64,000 nucleotides of DNA. Source: Novosphingobium sp. PhB57. GTDB taxonomy: Bacteria; Pseudomonadota; Alphaproteobacteria; Sphingomonadales; Sphingomonadaceae. This document shows positions 1 to 8,406 of this stretch, one piece after another. Location of the stretch: assembly GCF_004342985.1 (NCBI RefSeq), contig NZ_SMBO01000002.1:615270-679269 (forward strand), written 5' to 3'. Positions within the stretch are counted from its first letter, which is position 1. Each line of letters begins with the position of its first letter. The translations under genes and the position numbers were made by a program. A model generated the notes under the pieces. That model was not told the origin of the DNA and did no database searches. It saw only the letters and a list, made by a program, of their open reading frames with translations.

Positions 1-519
1 CAGCATCTCGCGGCCGAACTTGCGGCTGAGATAGCCGCCCAGGTGGCGGTCCGGGCCGAAGATGATCTTCTGGTCGGCAGGGATTTGCTGGAGGATCGTC
101 TCGGCGCTGGAACTGGTGACGATGATGTCGGACAGTGCCTTCACCTCGGTCGAGCAGTTGATGTACGTGAGCGCGATGTGATCGGGATGCGCCTCGCGGA
201 AAGCCTTGAACTTTTCAGGCGGGCAGGAATCTTCCAGGCTGCAGCCGGCTTCGACGTCGGGCAGGACCACGATCTTGTTGGGCGAGAGGATCTTGGCGGT
301 TTCCGCCATGAACTTCACACCGCAGAAGGCGATCACTTCGGCGTCGGTCTCGGCGGCCTTGCGGCTGAGTTCCAGGCTGTCGCCCACGAAGTCGGCAATG
401 TCCTGGAGTTCCGGGCGCTGGTAATAATGCGCGAGGATGACCGCATTGCGTTCCTTGCGCAGCCGCTCGATTTCGGCGCGCACGTCGATACCGGAAAGGT
501 CGGCGGGCATTACGGTCAT
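1..519 (-). CDS. nadA: Quinolinate synthase NadA, 5' part (runs off the left edge)
   Basis: Quinolinate synthase condenses iminoaspartate with dihydroxyacetone phosphate to quinolinate, the NAD precursor, using a 4Fe-4S cluster in the cytoplasm. The window holds the N-terminal 173 residues. Visible family motifs are the early '[11 protein letters not shown]' segment, '[16 protein letters not shown]' and '[15 protein letters not shown]', followed by '[19 protein letters not shown]' and '[10 protein letters not shown]'. These match the first two repeats of the three-fold NadA architecture; the C-terminal third lies outside the window. The ATG at 519 is preceded by GAGGGAC, a good ribosome binding site. 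The gene lies 126 bp downstream of a co-oriented membrane protein gene. Identification is firm from motif order. Confidence 0.95.
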   Translation of the reverse strand, partial: MTVMPADLSGIDVRAEIERLRKERNAVILAHYYQRPELQDIADFVGDSLELSRKAAETDAEVIAFCGVKFMAETAKILSPNKIVVLPDVEAGCSLEDSCPPEKFKAFREAHPDHIALTYINCSTEVKALSDIIVTSSSAETILQQIPADQKIIFGPDRHLGGYLSRKFGREML

Positions 520-645
520 GGTGTCCCTCTGTCTGGTCGCTCCGGCGTTTTACCGGCCTTCCCCGTCTGGGGTTGGCCGGCTGCCGGGATTTGGGGCCTA
601 TCTAGGGACGCTTGCGGCAATGCCCAAGGAAAATATGCGCCGCGT

Positions 646-1359
646 TCAGGCGGCCGAGGCCCTTGTCGCCAGATCGATCCACCAGGGCGTGATCGCCAGC
701 AATTCGGTCAGGACATGGGTGAGCAGCAGGGCGATCGTCGCGGCGATGGTGGCGGGGTGGGCATGGCCGATGGTGCGGCGGTCATGACGCAGGATCAGCG
801 CGACGAAGCCCAGCTGAACCACCAGAGACACCCATTCGCCCCAGGGCATGATCAGCGGCATCGGCAGCACCCGGCCCAGCGCCGGGTCGGTCAGCAGGAT
901 CGTCGAGCCCAGCATCAGCCGGCGGTGCCAGTCCGGTTGGCGGCGGTGGGACACCGCCAGCGCCACCAGCAGCGCGAAGAACGCCGCGCCGATGTGCACG
1001 GTGGCCAGGAAGTAGGCGGGCGTGAAGAACGGCGGCTGGGCGTGGGCGCGCAGGGCGGTGATGCAGAGCGCGCTCATCGAGACGACCATGAGCGGCACCA
1101 TGACCGCGCTCGCCCAGCCGAGCCGGCGGTGGATCGCCAGTCCGCCCCGTCCGGCCAGCAAGGATTGAGTCACCAGCAGCCCCAGCCATGTCAGCATGAT
1201 CAGGCCGTGCAGGTGCATGACGAGCGGCGCGCCGCGATAGTCGACAAAACCCCGCATTGCGAATTGTCCGAAAGCGAAGACGATGAACAGCGAAAGGCCG
1301 ATCGCCATCTTCTGCCAGAACGATAGCGCGCCAAGGCGGGCCAAAGGCAATGTTGCCAT
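646..1359 (-). CDS. Polytopic inner-membrane protein of unknown function
   Basis: The protein has about 237 residues and six or seven hydrophobic segments separated by short basic loops, so it is an integral inner-membrane protein. I chose the ATG at 1359 over an upstream in-frame start at 1410 because GGGGTGAGGGGA lies just before it. Histidines inside or next to membrane segments ('LVMHLHGLIML', 'ATVHIGAAFFALL') recall heme- or quinone-binding small membrane proteins such as the DUF2306 type, but the match is not strong enough to assign a function. It precedes nadA in the same orientation, 126 bp apart; nothing else links them. Confidence 0.75.
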   Translation of the reverse strand: MATLPLARLGALSFWQKMAIGLSLFIVFAFGQFAMRGFVDYRGAPLVMHLHGLIMLTWLGLLVTQSLLAGRGGLAIHRRLGWASAVMVPLMVVSMSALCITALRAHAQPPFFTPAYFLATVHIGAAFFALLVALAVSHRRQPDWHRRLMLGSTILLTDPALGRVLPMPLIMPWGEWVSLVVQLGFVALILRHDRRTIGHAHPATIAATIALLLTHVLTELLAITPWWIDLATRASAA

Positions 1360-1434
1360 GAAAAATCCCCTCACCCCATGAGTGGGGCGGGGTATACTCT
1401 TCATCGCCAAGTAGAGATACAGTAATTCGGTAAA

Positions 1435-2322
1435 TTATTGTTCCGTAAGGGCCAGTGACCAATCGTCATCATGCCGCGTTACCAGGCTTCTTCTTTCCAG
1501 ATCAAGAAGATGAGCCAATACCGATCGGCCCGCGGCAGGCCAGAGCCGCTTGTCCACGCCTTTGTACATTTGCGGCACCATAGCGGCCACGGTGCCATGG
1601 CCTGCCTCGATCTGCTTCAGGATCTGGCGTTCGCGCTGGCGGCGGTGGCCGATCATGCCGCGCACCAGCTGGCGCGGTTTCTCGACCGCGGGGCCGTGGG
1701 CCGGGAAATAGACGCTGTCCTGTTCGCGCTCGTAGAGTTTCTGCAGGCTGGCGAGATAGTCCGTCATGTCGCCGTCCGGCGGGGAGACCACGCTGGTGGA
1801 CCAGCCCATGACGTGGTCGCCGGTGAACATCGCCCCGGTTTCGGGCAAGGCGAAGCAGACGTGGTTGGAGGTGTGGCCGGGCGTGACAACGGCTTCGAGC
1901 GTCCAGCCGTCTCCGCCGATCGTCTCGCCGTCTTGCAGCACGCGGTCGGGGCGGTAGTCGGGATCGAAGGCTGCATCCGCGCGGGGGCCGTCGTCCTCCA
2001 GCGTCAGTGCCGCGCAGCCGACCACCGGCGCGCCGGTCAGGGCCTGCAGAGGCGCCGCGGCGGGCGAATGGTCGCGGTGGGTATGAGTGCAGCAGATCGC
2101 GGCGATTCGCGCTTTGCCGACCGCGCTCAGGATCGCGGCGATATGCTCGTCCTCGGCCGGGCCAGGATCGATCACCGCCACGTCCGCGCCGTCTCCGACG
2201 ATGTAGGTCTGCGTGCCGGTATACGTGAACGGCGAGGGGTTGCGGGCCAGCACCCGGCGGACGAGCGGCGCGATCCGCTCGGCTTCGGCATAAGGCTTGT
2301 CGATGTCTTTGAGCGCGTCCAT
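1435..2322 (-). CDS. Metallo-beta-lactamase-fold hydrolase (LACTB2/glyoxalase II-like)
   Basis: This 295-residue protein has the MBL-fold signature THTHRDH at residues 79-85, the zinc-binding H-x-H-x-D-H motif. Further ligands are in 'VTPGHTSNHVCF' and 'GDHVMGWS', and a late histidine is in 'YFPAHGPAVEKP'. The C-terminal third has a winged-helix-like segment ('RERQILKQIEAGHGTVAAM'), as in LACTB2-type and beta-lactamase-like exo-proteins. The substrate cannot be told from the sequence; thioester or RNA hydrolysis are both known in the family. It lies 77 bp downstream of the RcdA-like gene in the same orientation, so the two may be co-transcribed. Confidence 0.85.
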   Translation of the reverse strand: MDALKDIDKPYAEAERIAPLVRRVLARNPSPFTYTGTQTYIVGDGADVAVIDPGPAEDEHIAAILSAVGKARIAAICCTHTHRDHSPAAAPLQALTGAPVVGCAALTLEDDGPRADAAFDPDYRPDRVLQDGETIGGDGWTLEAVVTPGHTSNHVCFALPETGAMFTGDHVMGWSTSVVSPPDGDMTDYLASLQKLYEREQDSVYFPAHGPAVEKPRQLVRGMIGHRRQRERQILKQIEAGHGTVAAMVPQMYKGVDKRLWPAAGRSVLAHLLDLERRSLVTRHDDDWSLALTEQ

Positions 2323-2399
2323 TCGGCCGATATGGGCATTCGCGAGGGGCCTGTCGAGCGCGGCCTTCCAGGCAGGCGCGTGCGCGGAGCCCCTGTGCT

Positions 2400-2894
2400 T
2401 CAGCTCGCCAGTCGCCGCTCGATCCGTTCGCGCAGGCGTTCGATCGCGCTTGGCTGAATGTCGTCGCGCAGGCGCCAGCGGCCGTCGATCCGGAGCAGGC
2501 GGTCGTAGAAGCGCTGCGTCGTTTCCACCAGGTCGACGATCTCCGGTTGCAGGCGGGCGAGCTGCGCGACTTCCGAATGGCGCAGGAGCGGCGAAAGACG
2601 GCCATTGCGACGAAGCTGGAACTGGCTGATCTCGCCCATGATGAAGGCGCGCTGGTTCAGCAGCCAGGCGATCGCATGCATCATGCGCGTGGTCGTGCGC
2701 AGGCCCTCGCTCGACAGGGCGATACGCTCCGGCTCGTCACCCGTTTCCAGCGTCTCGCTCAAACCTGCTTCCGCCGCGGCTTCCCGCGACGGGCCGGGCA
2801 GGGCGAACGCCTCGCGCACCTCGTCCGCGAGCAGAAGCGCCTCGCAATAGAGCGCCTCGACGATGCGCGGGTTTATGGTCGCGGAGTTGGGCAT
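2400..2894 (-). CDS. rcdA: DUF1465 family protein, RcdA-like
   Basis: This 164-residue, mostly helical protein matches the alphaproteobacterial DUF1465/RcdA family. In Caulobacter, RcdA is an adaptor that helps deliver CtrA and other substrates to ClpXP at the cell pole. Recognisable family features are the N-terminal 'RIVEALYCEALLLADEVREAF', the 'TTRMMHAIAWLLNQRAFIMGE' helix, and 'LRRNGRLSPLLRHSE' followed by a basic C-terminus. The length is close to Caulobacter RcdA. Start at ATG 2894. Function in this organism is inferred from family membership only. The downstream MBL hydrolase gene is co-oriented. Confidence 0.8.
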   Translation of the reverse strand: MPNSATINPRIVEALYCEALLLADEVREAFALPGPSREAAAEAGLSETLETGDEPERIALSSEGLRTTTRMMHAIAWLLNQRAFIMGEISQFQLRRNGRLSPLLRHSEVAQLARLQPEIVDLVETTQRFYDRLLRIDGRWRLRDDIQPSAIERLRERIERRLAS

Positions 2895-3088
2895 GCGCTG
2901 CCCATATTTCTTACCGGCGAGTCCGCGGCAACTGCCCTTAAGGCATTTTCCGAAACGAATCCGGTGCTTGTCCCCTATCGGTACGTTTTACGCGGACGTG
3001 CGGTCAGGCAAAAGCGGGGGTGCCGCAAGCTCGCCGCGGACGTGACGAGCGCACCCGGCACTCCTGAAGCACCATCCTGCGCAAGAAA

Positions 3089-3286
3089 TCAGGCGATGAT
3101 ATCGGGGATCAGGAAGTCCTGGATCACCGCGATCTGATCCTTGAGTTTCAATTTGCGCTTTTTCAGGCGCGCGATCTGCAACTGGTCGCCGGCGCCGGGC
3201 ACGGTGAGCGCATCGATAGCCGCATCGAGATCGCGGTGCTCGATCTTGAGGATTTCGAGGCGCTTGCGCATTTCCTCTTCGGTCAC
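3089..3286 (-). CDS. DUF465/YdcH family small protein (copy 1)
   Basis: A small coiled protein of about 65 residues with the DUF465 pattern: 'LEILKIEHRDLDAAID' early, then 'QIARLKKRKLKLKDQIAVI' at the end. The family is widespread in proteobacteria and its function is unknown. I place the start at GTG 3286, giving an opening 'VTEEEMRKRLEIL'. ATG 3271 is an alternative, and the longer in-frame start at 3334 gives a non-homologous extension. A second DUF465 gene lies divergently about 225 bp away. Confidence 0.75.
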   Translation of the reverse strand: MTEEEMRKRLEILKIEHRDLDAAIDALTVPGAGDQLQIARLKKRKLKLKDQIAVIQDFLIPDIIA

Positions 3287-3510
3287 GCCAGGATTTCCTA
3301 CTCTCGAATGACAGTCTGCGGATGCGAAATTCACATGCCCCGCTCGACGCAGCAGGCACGCGATTCACCGATATGAACCATTCGCGGTCTTCGCAAGATG
3401 GGCAGGATGTGGTTCCATCCGTTTTGCGCCGGATTGCCCATGCCGAGTCGCCAAGAGAGGTCGCAGGCAAAGGGGCCGGCCCACCCCCCGAACAAAGAGG
3501 AGAACCGTCC

Positions 3511-3666
3511 ATGGATAGTTCGCACGTCAGCGCTTTGCAGCTCAAGCATGCCGGAATTGAAAGGCAGATTCATGACGAATTGTGCCGTCCGATACCTGAC
3601 GCAGCCATGATCCAGGCCCTCAAGAAGCGGAAGCTCAGGATCAAGGAAGAAATCTCTCGTCACTGA
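3511..3666 (+). CDS. DUF465/YdcH family small protein (copy 2)
   Basis: A 51-residue protein with the same ending as the neighbouring divergent gene ('MIQALKKRKLRIKEEIS' here, 'IARLKKRKLKLKDQI' there), so it is a second and shorter DUF465/YdcH member. The ATG at 3511 follows AAAGAGGAGA, a strong ribosome binding site. Longer frames upstream have no homologous residues. It lacks most of the first helix pair of copy 1. Function unknown. Confidence 0.7.
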   Translation: MDSSHVSALQLKHAGIERQIHDELCRPIPDAAMIQALKKRKLRIKEEISRH

Positions 3667-3901
3667 CCTGTCGCTGACTGGGTCAGTACCAGAGCAGCCA
3701 TCCCCCGTGGCGATCCCTCGGTCTCCCTTGCATCGAGGCCGATTTCCCGGGCGGTGAAGCCGCTCCCTCAGGCGCCCTCGGTGCGGCAACGTGCCGGGGG
3801 CGGCCTTGGAGGTATCCGCTTTTCGCGCGGACGTTTTTCCCGACACATCTTTTCACAACGGCCGCGTTTCCAAAGCGCTCGCTTTGGGTTACTCGGGTTT
3901 C

Positions 3902-6178
3902 ATGACCAGCGGAGCCGTAGAAGCAGCACGAACCATCCTCACCCGCCTCCACGAGGTCATGGCGTCGCGAAATCACGCCCAGGCCAAGCTGAATACGGTG
4001 GTCGAAGTGATCGGCGAATGCCTCGATAGCGAGGTCTGCTCGATCTATCTCCTGCGCGAAGGCATGCTGGAACTGTTCGCGACGCGCGGCCTGGCGCAGG
4101 AAGCCGTCCACGTCACCCGCATGGCGGTGGGCGAGGGCCTTGTCGGCAGCATCGCCGACCGGATCGAGACGCTGAACCTGGCCGAAGCGGCCGCCCATCC
4201 TGACTTCTCCTATCGCCCGGAAACCGGCGAAGACCGCTTCCACTCCTTTGCGGGCGTGCCGATCGTGCGCCGGGAGCGGGCCGCCGGCGTGCTCTGCGTG
4301 CAGCATGTCGAGCCGCGCCGCTATGAGGAAGTGGAGATCGAGGCGCTGCAGACGGTGGCCATGGTCCTGTCCGAACTCATCACCAATGCCGACCTGATCG
4401 ACGAAGTGGACGTCCATGCCCTGGGCGCCGCACAGACCGGGCCGGAGCAGCTTCGCGGTCTGACGCTGGTGAAGGGCCTGGCCTCGGGCCAGGCGGTCTA
4501 TCACCAGCCGCGCGTCAATATCGAGCATATCGTCGCGGAAGACACCGAGGCCGAGCGCCAGCGCGTGATCCATGCCTTCGACAAGATGCGCGAGCAGATC
4601 GACCGCATGGCCAGCCAGGCCGAATTCGGCATGGGCGGAGAGCACGAGGAAGTGCTCGAAACCTACCGCATGTTCGCTTACGACGAAGGCTGGACCCGCC
4701 GCATCAACGAGGCGATCGATTCCGGCCTCACCGCCGAAGCCGCCATCGAACGCGTGCAGCAGCGCACCCGCATGCGCATGCGCCAGATCGACGATCCCCT
4801 GCTGGCGGATCGCATGCACGACCTGGAGGATCTGGCCAACCGCCTGCTCAGGATCGTCTCCGGCCAGATGGGCACGGCGGCCTCGCTGGGGCTGCGCAAC
4901 GATGCGATCCTGATCGCCCGCAACCTCGGCCCGGCGGAATTGCTGGAATACGACAAGCGCCGCCTCAAGGGCGTGATCCTGGAGGAAGGGTCGCTTACCA
5001 GCCATGTCGTCATCGTGGCGCGGGCGATGGGCATTCCGGTGCTCGGGCGCGTGCGTGGTCTGCGCGGCGTGGTGCGCGAAGGCGACCAGCTCCTGCTCGA
5101 TGCCGACCAGGCCACGGCGATGGTGCGCCCGCCGGCCGGCGTGATCGAGGCTTTCGAAGCGCGTTTCGCCAAGAGCCGCCAGCGCCAGGCCGCCTATGCC
5201 GCCCTGCGTGAAGTGCAGCCGACCACGCTGGACGGCACCCGCATCCAGGTCATGATCAATGCCGGCCTGCGCGACGACATCGCCAACCTCAGCATGACCG
5301 GGGCGGACGGCATCGGCCTGTTCCGCACCGAATTCCAGTTCCTGGTCTCCGCCACGCTCCCTTCGCGCGAGCGCCAGACCCGCCTCTACCGCGACATCAT
5401 GGAAGCCGCGGGCGACAAGCCGGTGAAGTTCCGCACGGTCGACATCGGCGGCGACAAGACCTTGCCCTACTTGCGTCACGACGACGGCGAGGGTGAGGAA
5501 AATCCGGCGATGGGCTGGCGCGCCCTGCGCGTCGCTCTCGAGCGCGAGGGCCTGCTCAAGGTGCAGGCGCGCGCGCTGCTGGAAGCGGCGGGCGGGCGCA
5601 CGCTCCACGTCATGTTCCCGCTGGTGGCCGAGCCCTGGGAGTTCGACCAGGCCAAGGCGGTCTTCGAAAAGCAGTTCGCATTCCTGCGCAGCCAGAAGAA
5701 GCTTCTTCCAGAGGCGATCCACTACGGCATCATGCTGGAAGTCCCGGCCCTGGCCGAGCAGCTCGACCTGCTGGCGCCGAAGATCTCCTTCCTGTCGATC
5801 GGCACTAACGACCTGACCCAGTTCCTCTTCGCGGCGGACCGGGCCAATCCCAAGCTGGCCGAGCGCTACGACTGGGTGAGCCCGGCGATCCTGCGCTTCC
5901 TGCGCCGGGTCATCCGCAGCGTCGATGGCCACAATGTCGAGATCGCCGTCTGCGGCGAGATGGGCGGGCGCCGGCTGGAGGCGCTGGCGCTGCTCGGCCT
6001 GGGTATTCGCCGCCTGTCGATCACGCCCGCCTCGGTGGGGCCGACCAAGGACCTGGTCGGCCAGGTCGACTTGCGCGAAATCGGCGCCGCCATGGACCAG
6101 TGGCTGGCCCATCCGCCGGCGGACATGCGCGCCGCGCTGACCGCCTGGGCGGCCGAACGCGACATTGCAGTGGATTGA
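3902..6178 (+). CDS. ptsP: Phosphoenolpyruvate-protein phosphotransferase PtsP (EI-Ntr)
   Basis: The 758-residue protein is enzyme I of the nitrogen PTS. It transfers phosphate from PEP to NPr and on to EIIA-Ntr, linking nitrogen and carbon status to regulation. An N-terminal GAF domain (about 1-165) is followed by the EI N-terminal, phosphohistidine and PEP-utilising barrel domains. The active histidine is His368 in 'GSLTSHVVIVARAMGIPV'. The barrel motifs 'GIGLFRTEFQFL' and 'IAVCGEMGG', with its catalytic cysteine, are intact. I start at ATG 3902, just before the GAF domain; an in-frame start at 3791 adds non-homologous residues. No ptsH or ptsN lies in the window. A hairpin follows the stop. 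Confidence 0.95.
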   Translation: MTSGAVEAARTILTRLHEVMASRNHAQAKLNTVVEVIGECLDSEVCSIYLLREGMLELFATRGLAQEAVHVTRMAVGEGLVGSIADRIETLNLAEAAAHPDFSYRPETGEDRFHSFAGVPIVRRERAAGVLCVQHVEPRRYEEVEIEALQTVAMVLSELITNADLIDEVDVHALGAAQTGPEQLRGLTLVKGLASGQAVYHQPRVNIEHIVAEDTEAERQRVIHAFDKMREQIDRMASQAEFGMGGEHEEVLETYRMFAYDEGWTRRINEAIDSGLTAEAAIERVQQRTRMRMRQIDDPLLADRMHDLEDLANRLLRIVSGQMGTAASLGLRNDAILIARNLGPAELLEYDKRRLKGVILEEGSLTSHVVIVARAMGIPVLGRVRGLRGVVREGDQLLLDADQATAMVRPPAGVIEAFEARFAKSRQRQAAYAALREVQPTTLDGTRIQVMINAGLRDDIANLSMTGADGIGLFRTEFQFLVSATLPSRERQTRLYRDIMEAAGDKPVKFRTVDIGGDKTLPYLRHDDGEGEENPAMGWRALRVALEREGLLKVQARALLEAAGGRTLHVMFPLVAEPWEFDQAKAVFEKQFAFLRSQKKLLPEAIHYGIMLEVPALAEQLDLLAPKISFLSIGTNDLTQFLFAADRANPKLAERYDWVSPAILRFLRRVIRSVDGHNVEIAVCGEMGGRRLEALALLGLGIRRLSITPASVGPTKDLVGQVDLREIGAAMDQWLAHPPADMRAALTAWAAERDIAVD

Positions 6179-6198
6179 TCCCCGTGTTTTCGGGGATC
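6177..6198 (+). terminator. Hairpin at the end of ptsP
   Basis: A perfect 8-bp inverted repeat, GATCCCCG / CGGGGATC, with a 6-nt loop starts inside the ptsP stop codon region. No long T-run follows, so termination is plausible but not certain. Confidence 0.5.
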
Positions 6199-6381
6199 GG
6201 GCGTTTCAGCCCCGGCGCCCCGATTGACATAAAGCAGACTTGCGCGGATGTTACTCGCCGTGCACGGGGTCGCATCCGCCGCAAAGTATTCGAGTTATCT
6301 GCCTTGTCGTGATTGACTTTGGATTCTCGCGCGGTTTGGTGGATTCCCGTCAGGTTCAGTTACCATCCCTTCGGGAGCGGA

Positions 6382-7293
6382 ATGGAAAACGTTGAAAATC
6401 AGGGGCCGTCCGAAGGTTTGGCCAATGCTGCGGCCGGAAGTTCTTCGTCCACGGTCGGTGCGACCTTGCGCCGGGCGCGTGAAGCTGCGGGGCTGAGCCT
6501 CGCGCAGATCGCCGTCCAGACGAGAATTGCCGAGCGCCATCTCTCCGCCATCGAGGAAGACCGGCTGGGTGACCTCGCCGCGCGCACGTATGCGGTGGGC
6601 TTCTCGCGGACTTATGCCCGGGCATTGGGGCTGGACGAAAAGGCGATCGCCGAACAAGTGCGCCGCCAGCTCGATGCCGAGGGTGCGCGCGAACCGGTGG
6701 TGGTCCCGCATTTCGAGCCCGGCGATCCCGCCCGCGTTCCGTCGCTGCGCCTTGCCTGGGTTGCCGCGGCCGGCGCGATCGTGGTGATCGCGGTGCTGCT
6801 GGTGTTCTGGAGCAACTACCTCTCGCCGGAGGGCAGGCTGCCCGATCTCACCTCCGATACGCCCAGCGCCGCGCCCAGTGCCGCCGCGCCGCAGGCTCCG
6901 GCGCCCGCGCCGCAGCCGACGAACGGCCCGGTCGTGTTGACGGCCACGGTCGACGGCGTCTGGCTGCGCGTCACGGATACCACCGGCAAACTGGTGGAAA
7001 AGACCCTGAAGCAGAACGAGAGCTGGACCGTGCCCCAAGGCGCGCAGGCGCCGCAGCTTCGGCTCGGCAGGCCGGACGGTCTGGCGATCACGGTCGGCGG
7101 CAAGGCCATCGCGCCGCTCGCCACCAAGCCGATGGTCATGTCCGGCGTTTCGCTGGTTCCGGCGGACCTGCTGGCGCGGGGCCAAACGGGGGCAGGCGCG
7201 CCTGCGTCGGGAGCACCCGCTCCGGCAGCACCCGCGACGGTCCCCACGGCCGGGGCTTCGGCTCCGGCGCCGCTTTCCACCACTTCCAACTGA
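6382..7293 (+). CDS. RodZ-like helix-turn-helix membrane protein (DUF4115)
   Basis: The 303-residue protein has a RodZ-like layout. A cytoplasmic Cro/HTH_25 domain ('LRRAREAAGLSLAQIAVQTR', about residues 30-95) is followed by one membrane segment ('AWVAAAGAIVVIAVLLVFW', about 125-145), a Pro/Ala-rich linker and a periplasmic DUF4115-type beta domain ('VVLTATVDGVWLRVTDTTGK'). RodZ couples MreB filaments to the elongation machinery and sets rod shape. Start at ATG 6382 after GGGAGCGG; the in-frame start at 6313 is not supported. The Ala/Pro-rich tail is low complexity. It precedes the cpoB-tilS pair by about 140 bp. Confidence 0.8.
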   Translation: MENVENQGPSEGLANAAAGSSSSTVGATLRRAREAAGLSLAQIAVQTRIAERHLSAIEEDRLGDLAARTYAVGFSRTYARALGLDEKAIAEQVRRQLDAEGAREPVVVPHFEPGDPARVPSLRLAWVAAAGAIVVIAVLLVFWSNYLSPEGRLPDLTSDTPSAAPSAAAPQAPAPAPQPTNGPVVLTATVDGVWLRVTDTTGKLVEKTLKQNESWTVPQGAQAPQLRLGRPDGLAITVGGKAIAPLATKPMVMSGVSLVPADLLARGQTGAGAPASGAPAPAAPATVPTAGASAPAPLSTTSN

Positions 7294-7431
7294 GCCTGCC
7301 TCGACAAGGGGGCAGCGTTTGCGGCAATTCCGCCCGCAAGGCATTTCTGGTTAACACGCGGTTCCGTTTCTCCTGTCCATGGCGTCCCGGAACCCGAGAG
7401 GGCGCACGGCGCGCCCTGGCACGGAGTAGAC

Positions 7432-8406
7432 TTGGCGATGAACCGTTTTTCCATGGAAGTGCGCCGGATGCGGCTGGCCGCAACGGCTGTCGTGGCCCTG
7501 GCGCTGGTCGGCGCGAGCATGCCGGCCCAGGCGCAGGACAATACCGGTGCCCGCCTGAACAAGGTGGAATCCGAAGTGCGCGCGCTGCAGCGCAAGGTTT
7601 TCCCGGGCGGTGACGGCAAGTTCTTCGAGCCCGAAATCAAGCCGGCCACGCCGACGCCCACGCCGGCCCCCGGCCAGCCCGCCTCGACGCCGATCAGCGA
7701 CATGCTGCTGCGCATCGATGCCGTAGAAGGCCAGCTTCGCCAGTTGACCTCGCAAGTCGAGCAGAACACCAACCGCATCAACCAGCTTGAGGCCCGCCTG
7801 GCGGCGAGCGCTCCGGCGGCGGCGATGCCCGGTGCCATGGCGCCGGAGCAGGGCCAGCAGCCCGGATCGTTCTCGCCGTCTCCCGGCAAGGCACAGACGC
7901 CCGGCGCGACCCCGGCGCCCACGGCAACGCCCGTCGCCGCCACGCCCGCGCGCCCGGCCGGACCGTCGAATTCGCGGATCGAGGCCGTTCGCGCCATCGT
8001 CAAGCCGCAGACCGCCGATGCCGCGGATGACGAATACAGCTATGGCTACCGCCTGTGGGAAGCGAAGTTCTACCCCGAGGCGCAGCAGCAGCTGAAGCTC
8101 TACCTTGAGAAGTATCCCAAGCACGCCCGTTCGAGCTGGGGCCGCAACCTGCTTGGCCGCGCTTATCTGGACGATGGCAATCCGCTGGAGGCGGCCAAGT
8201 GGTTCGTCCAGAACTACCAGACCGACAAGCGCGGCGATCGCGCGCCGGACAGCCTGCTGTACCTCGCGGTGTCGATGAAGCAGCTCAAGGACAACAAGCG
8301 GGCCTGCATCGCGCTGGCCGAATTCAGCGAAACTTATGCCAGCGAGGCCGCCGGCCGCCTCAAGGGCACTTACGATTCCACGCGCAGTGGACTGGGCTGC
8401 GCCTGA
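7432..8406 (+). CDS. CpoB/YbgF-like periplasmic TPR protein
   Basis: The protein starts with a signal peptide (hydrophobic stretch ending 'SMPAQAQD') and then a coiled-coil segment ('LNKVESEVRALQRK'). A Pro/Ala/Thr-rich linker follows, and the C-terminal part (about 195-324) carries TPR-like repeats: 'YRLWEAKFYPEAQQQLKLYL', then 'LLGRAYLDDGNPLEAAKWF'. This is the architecture of CpoB, which coordinates peptidoglycan synthesis with Tol-Pal constriction. tilS directly downstream is the usual alphaproteobacterial neighbour. The start is TTG 7432 (GGAG five bases upstream) or ATG 7438; both keep the signal peptide. tol-pal itself is not in the window. Confidence 0.8.
   Translation: MAMNRFSMEVRRMRLAATAVVALALVGASMPAQAQDNTGARLNKVESEVRALQRKVFPGGDGKFFEPEIKPATPTPTPAPGQPASTPISDMLLRIDAVEGQLRQLTSQVEQNTNRINQLEARLAASAPAAAMPGAMAPEQGQQPGSFSPSPGKAQTPGATPAPTATPVAATPARPAGPSNSRIEAVRAIVKPQTADAADDEYSYGYRLWEAKFYPEAQQQLKLYLEKYPKHARSSWGRNLLGRAYLDDGNPLEAAKWFVQNYQTDKRGDRAPDSLLYLAVSMKQLKDNKRACIALAEFSETYASEAAGRLKGTYDSTRSGLGCA

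Noticed and set aside
3683..6112. 809-codon open frame on the minus strand opposite ptsP
   Set aside because: High GC makes long antisense frames; the plus strand encodes a complete PtsP with all catalytic motifs, and the antisense product is His/Gln/Arg-rich with no recognisable domain.
7340..7365. CtrA-type site (TTAA repeats) before the CpoB-like gene
   Set aside because: Only one TTAAC half is present; the second half at 7-bp spacing is missing.
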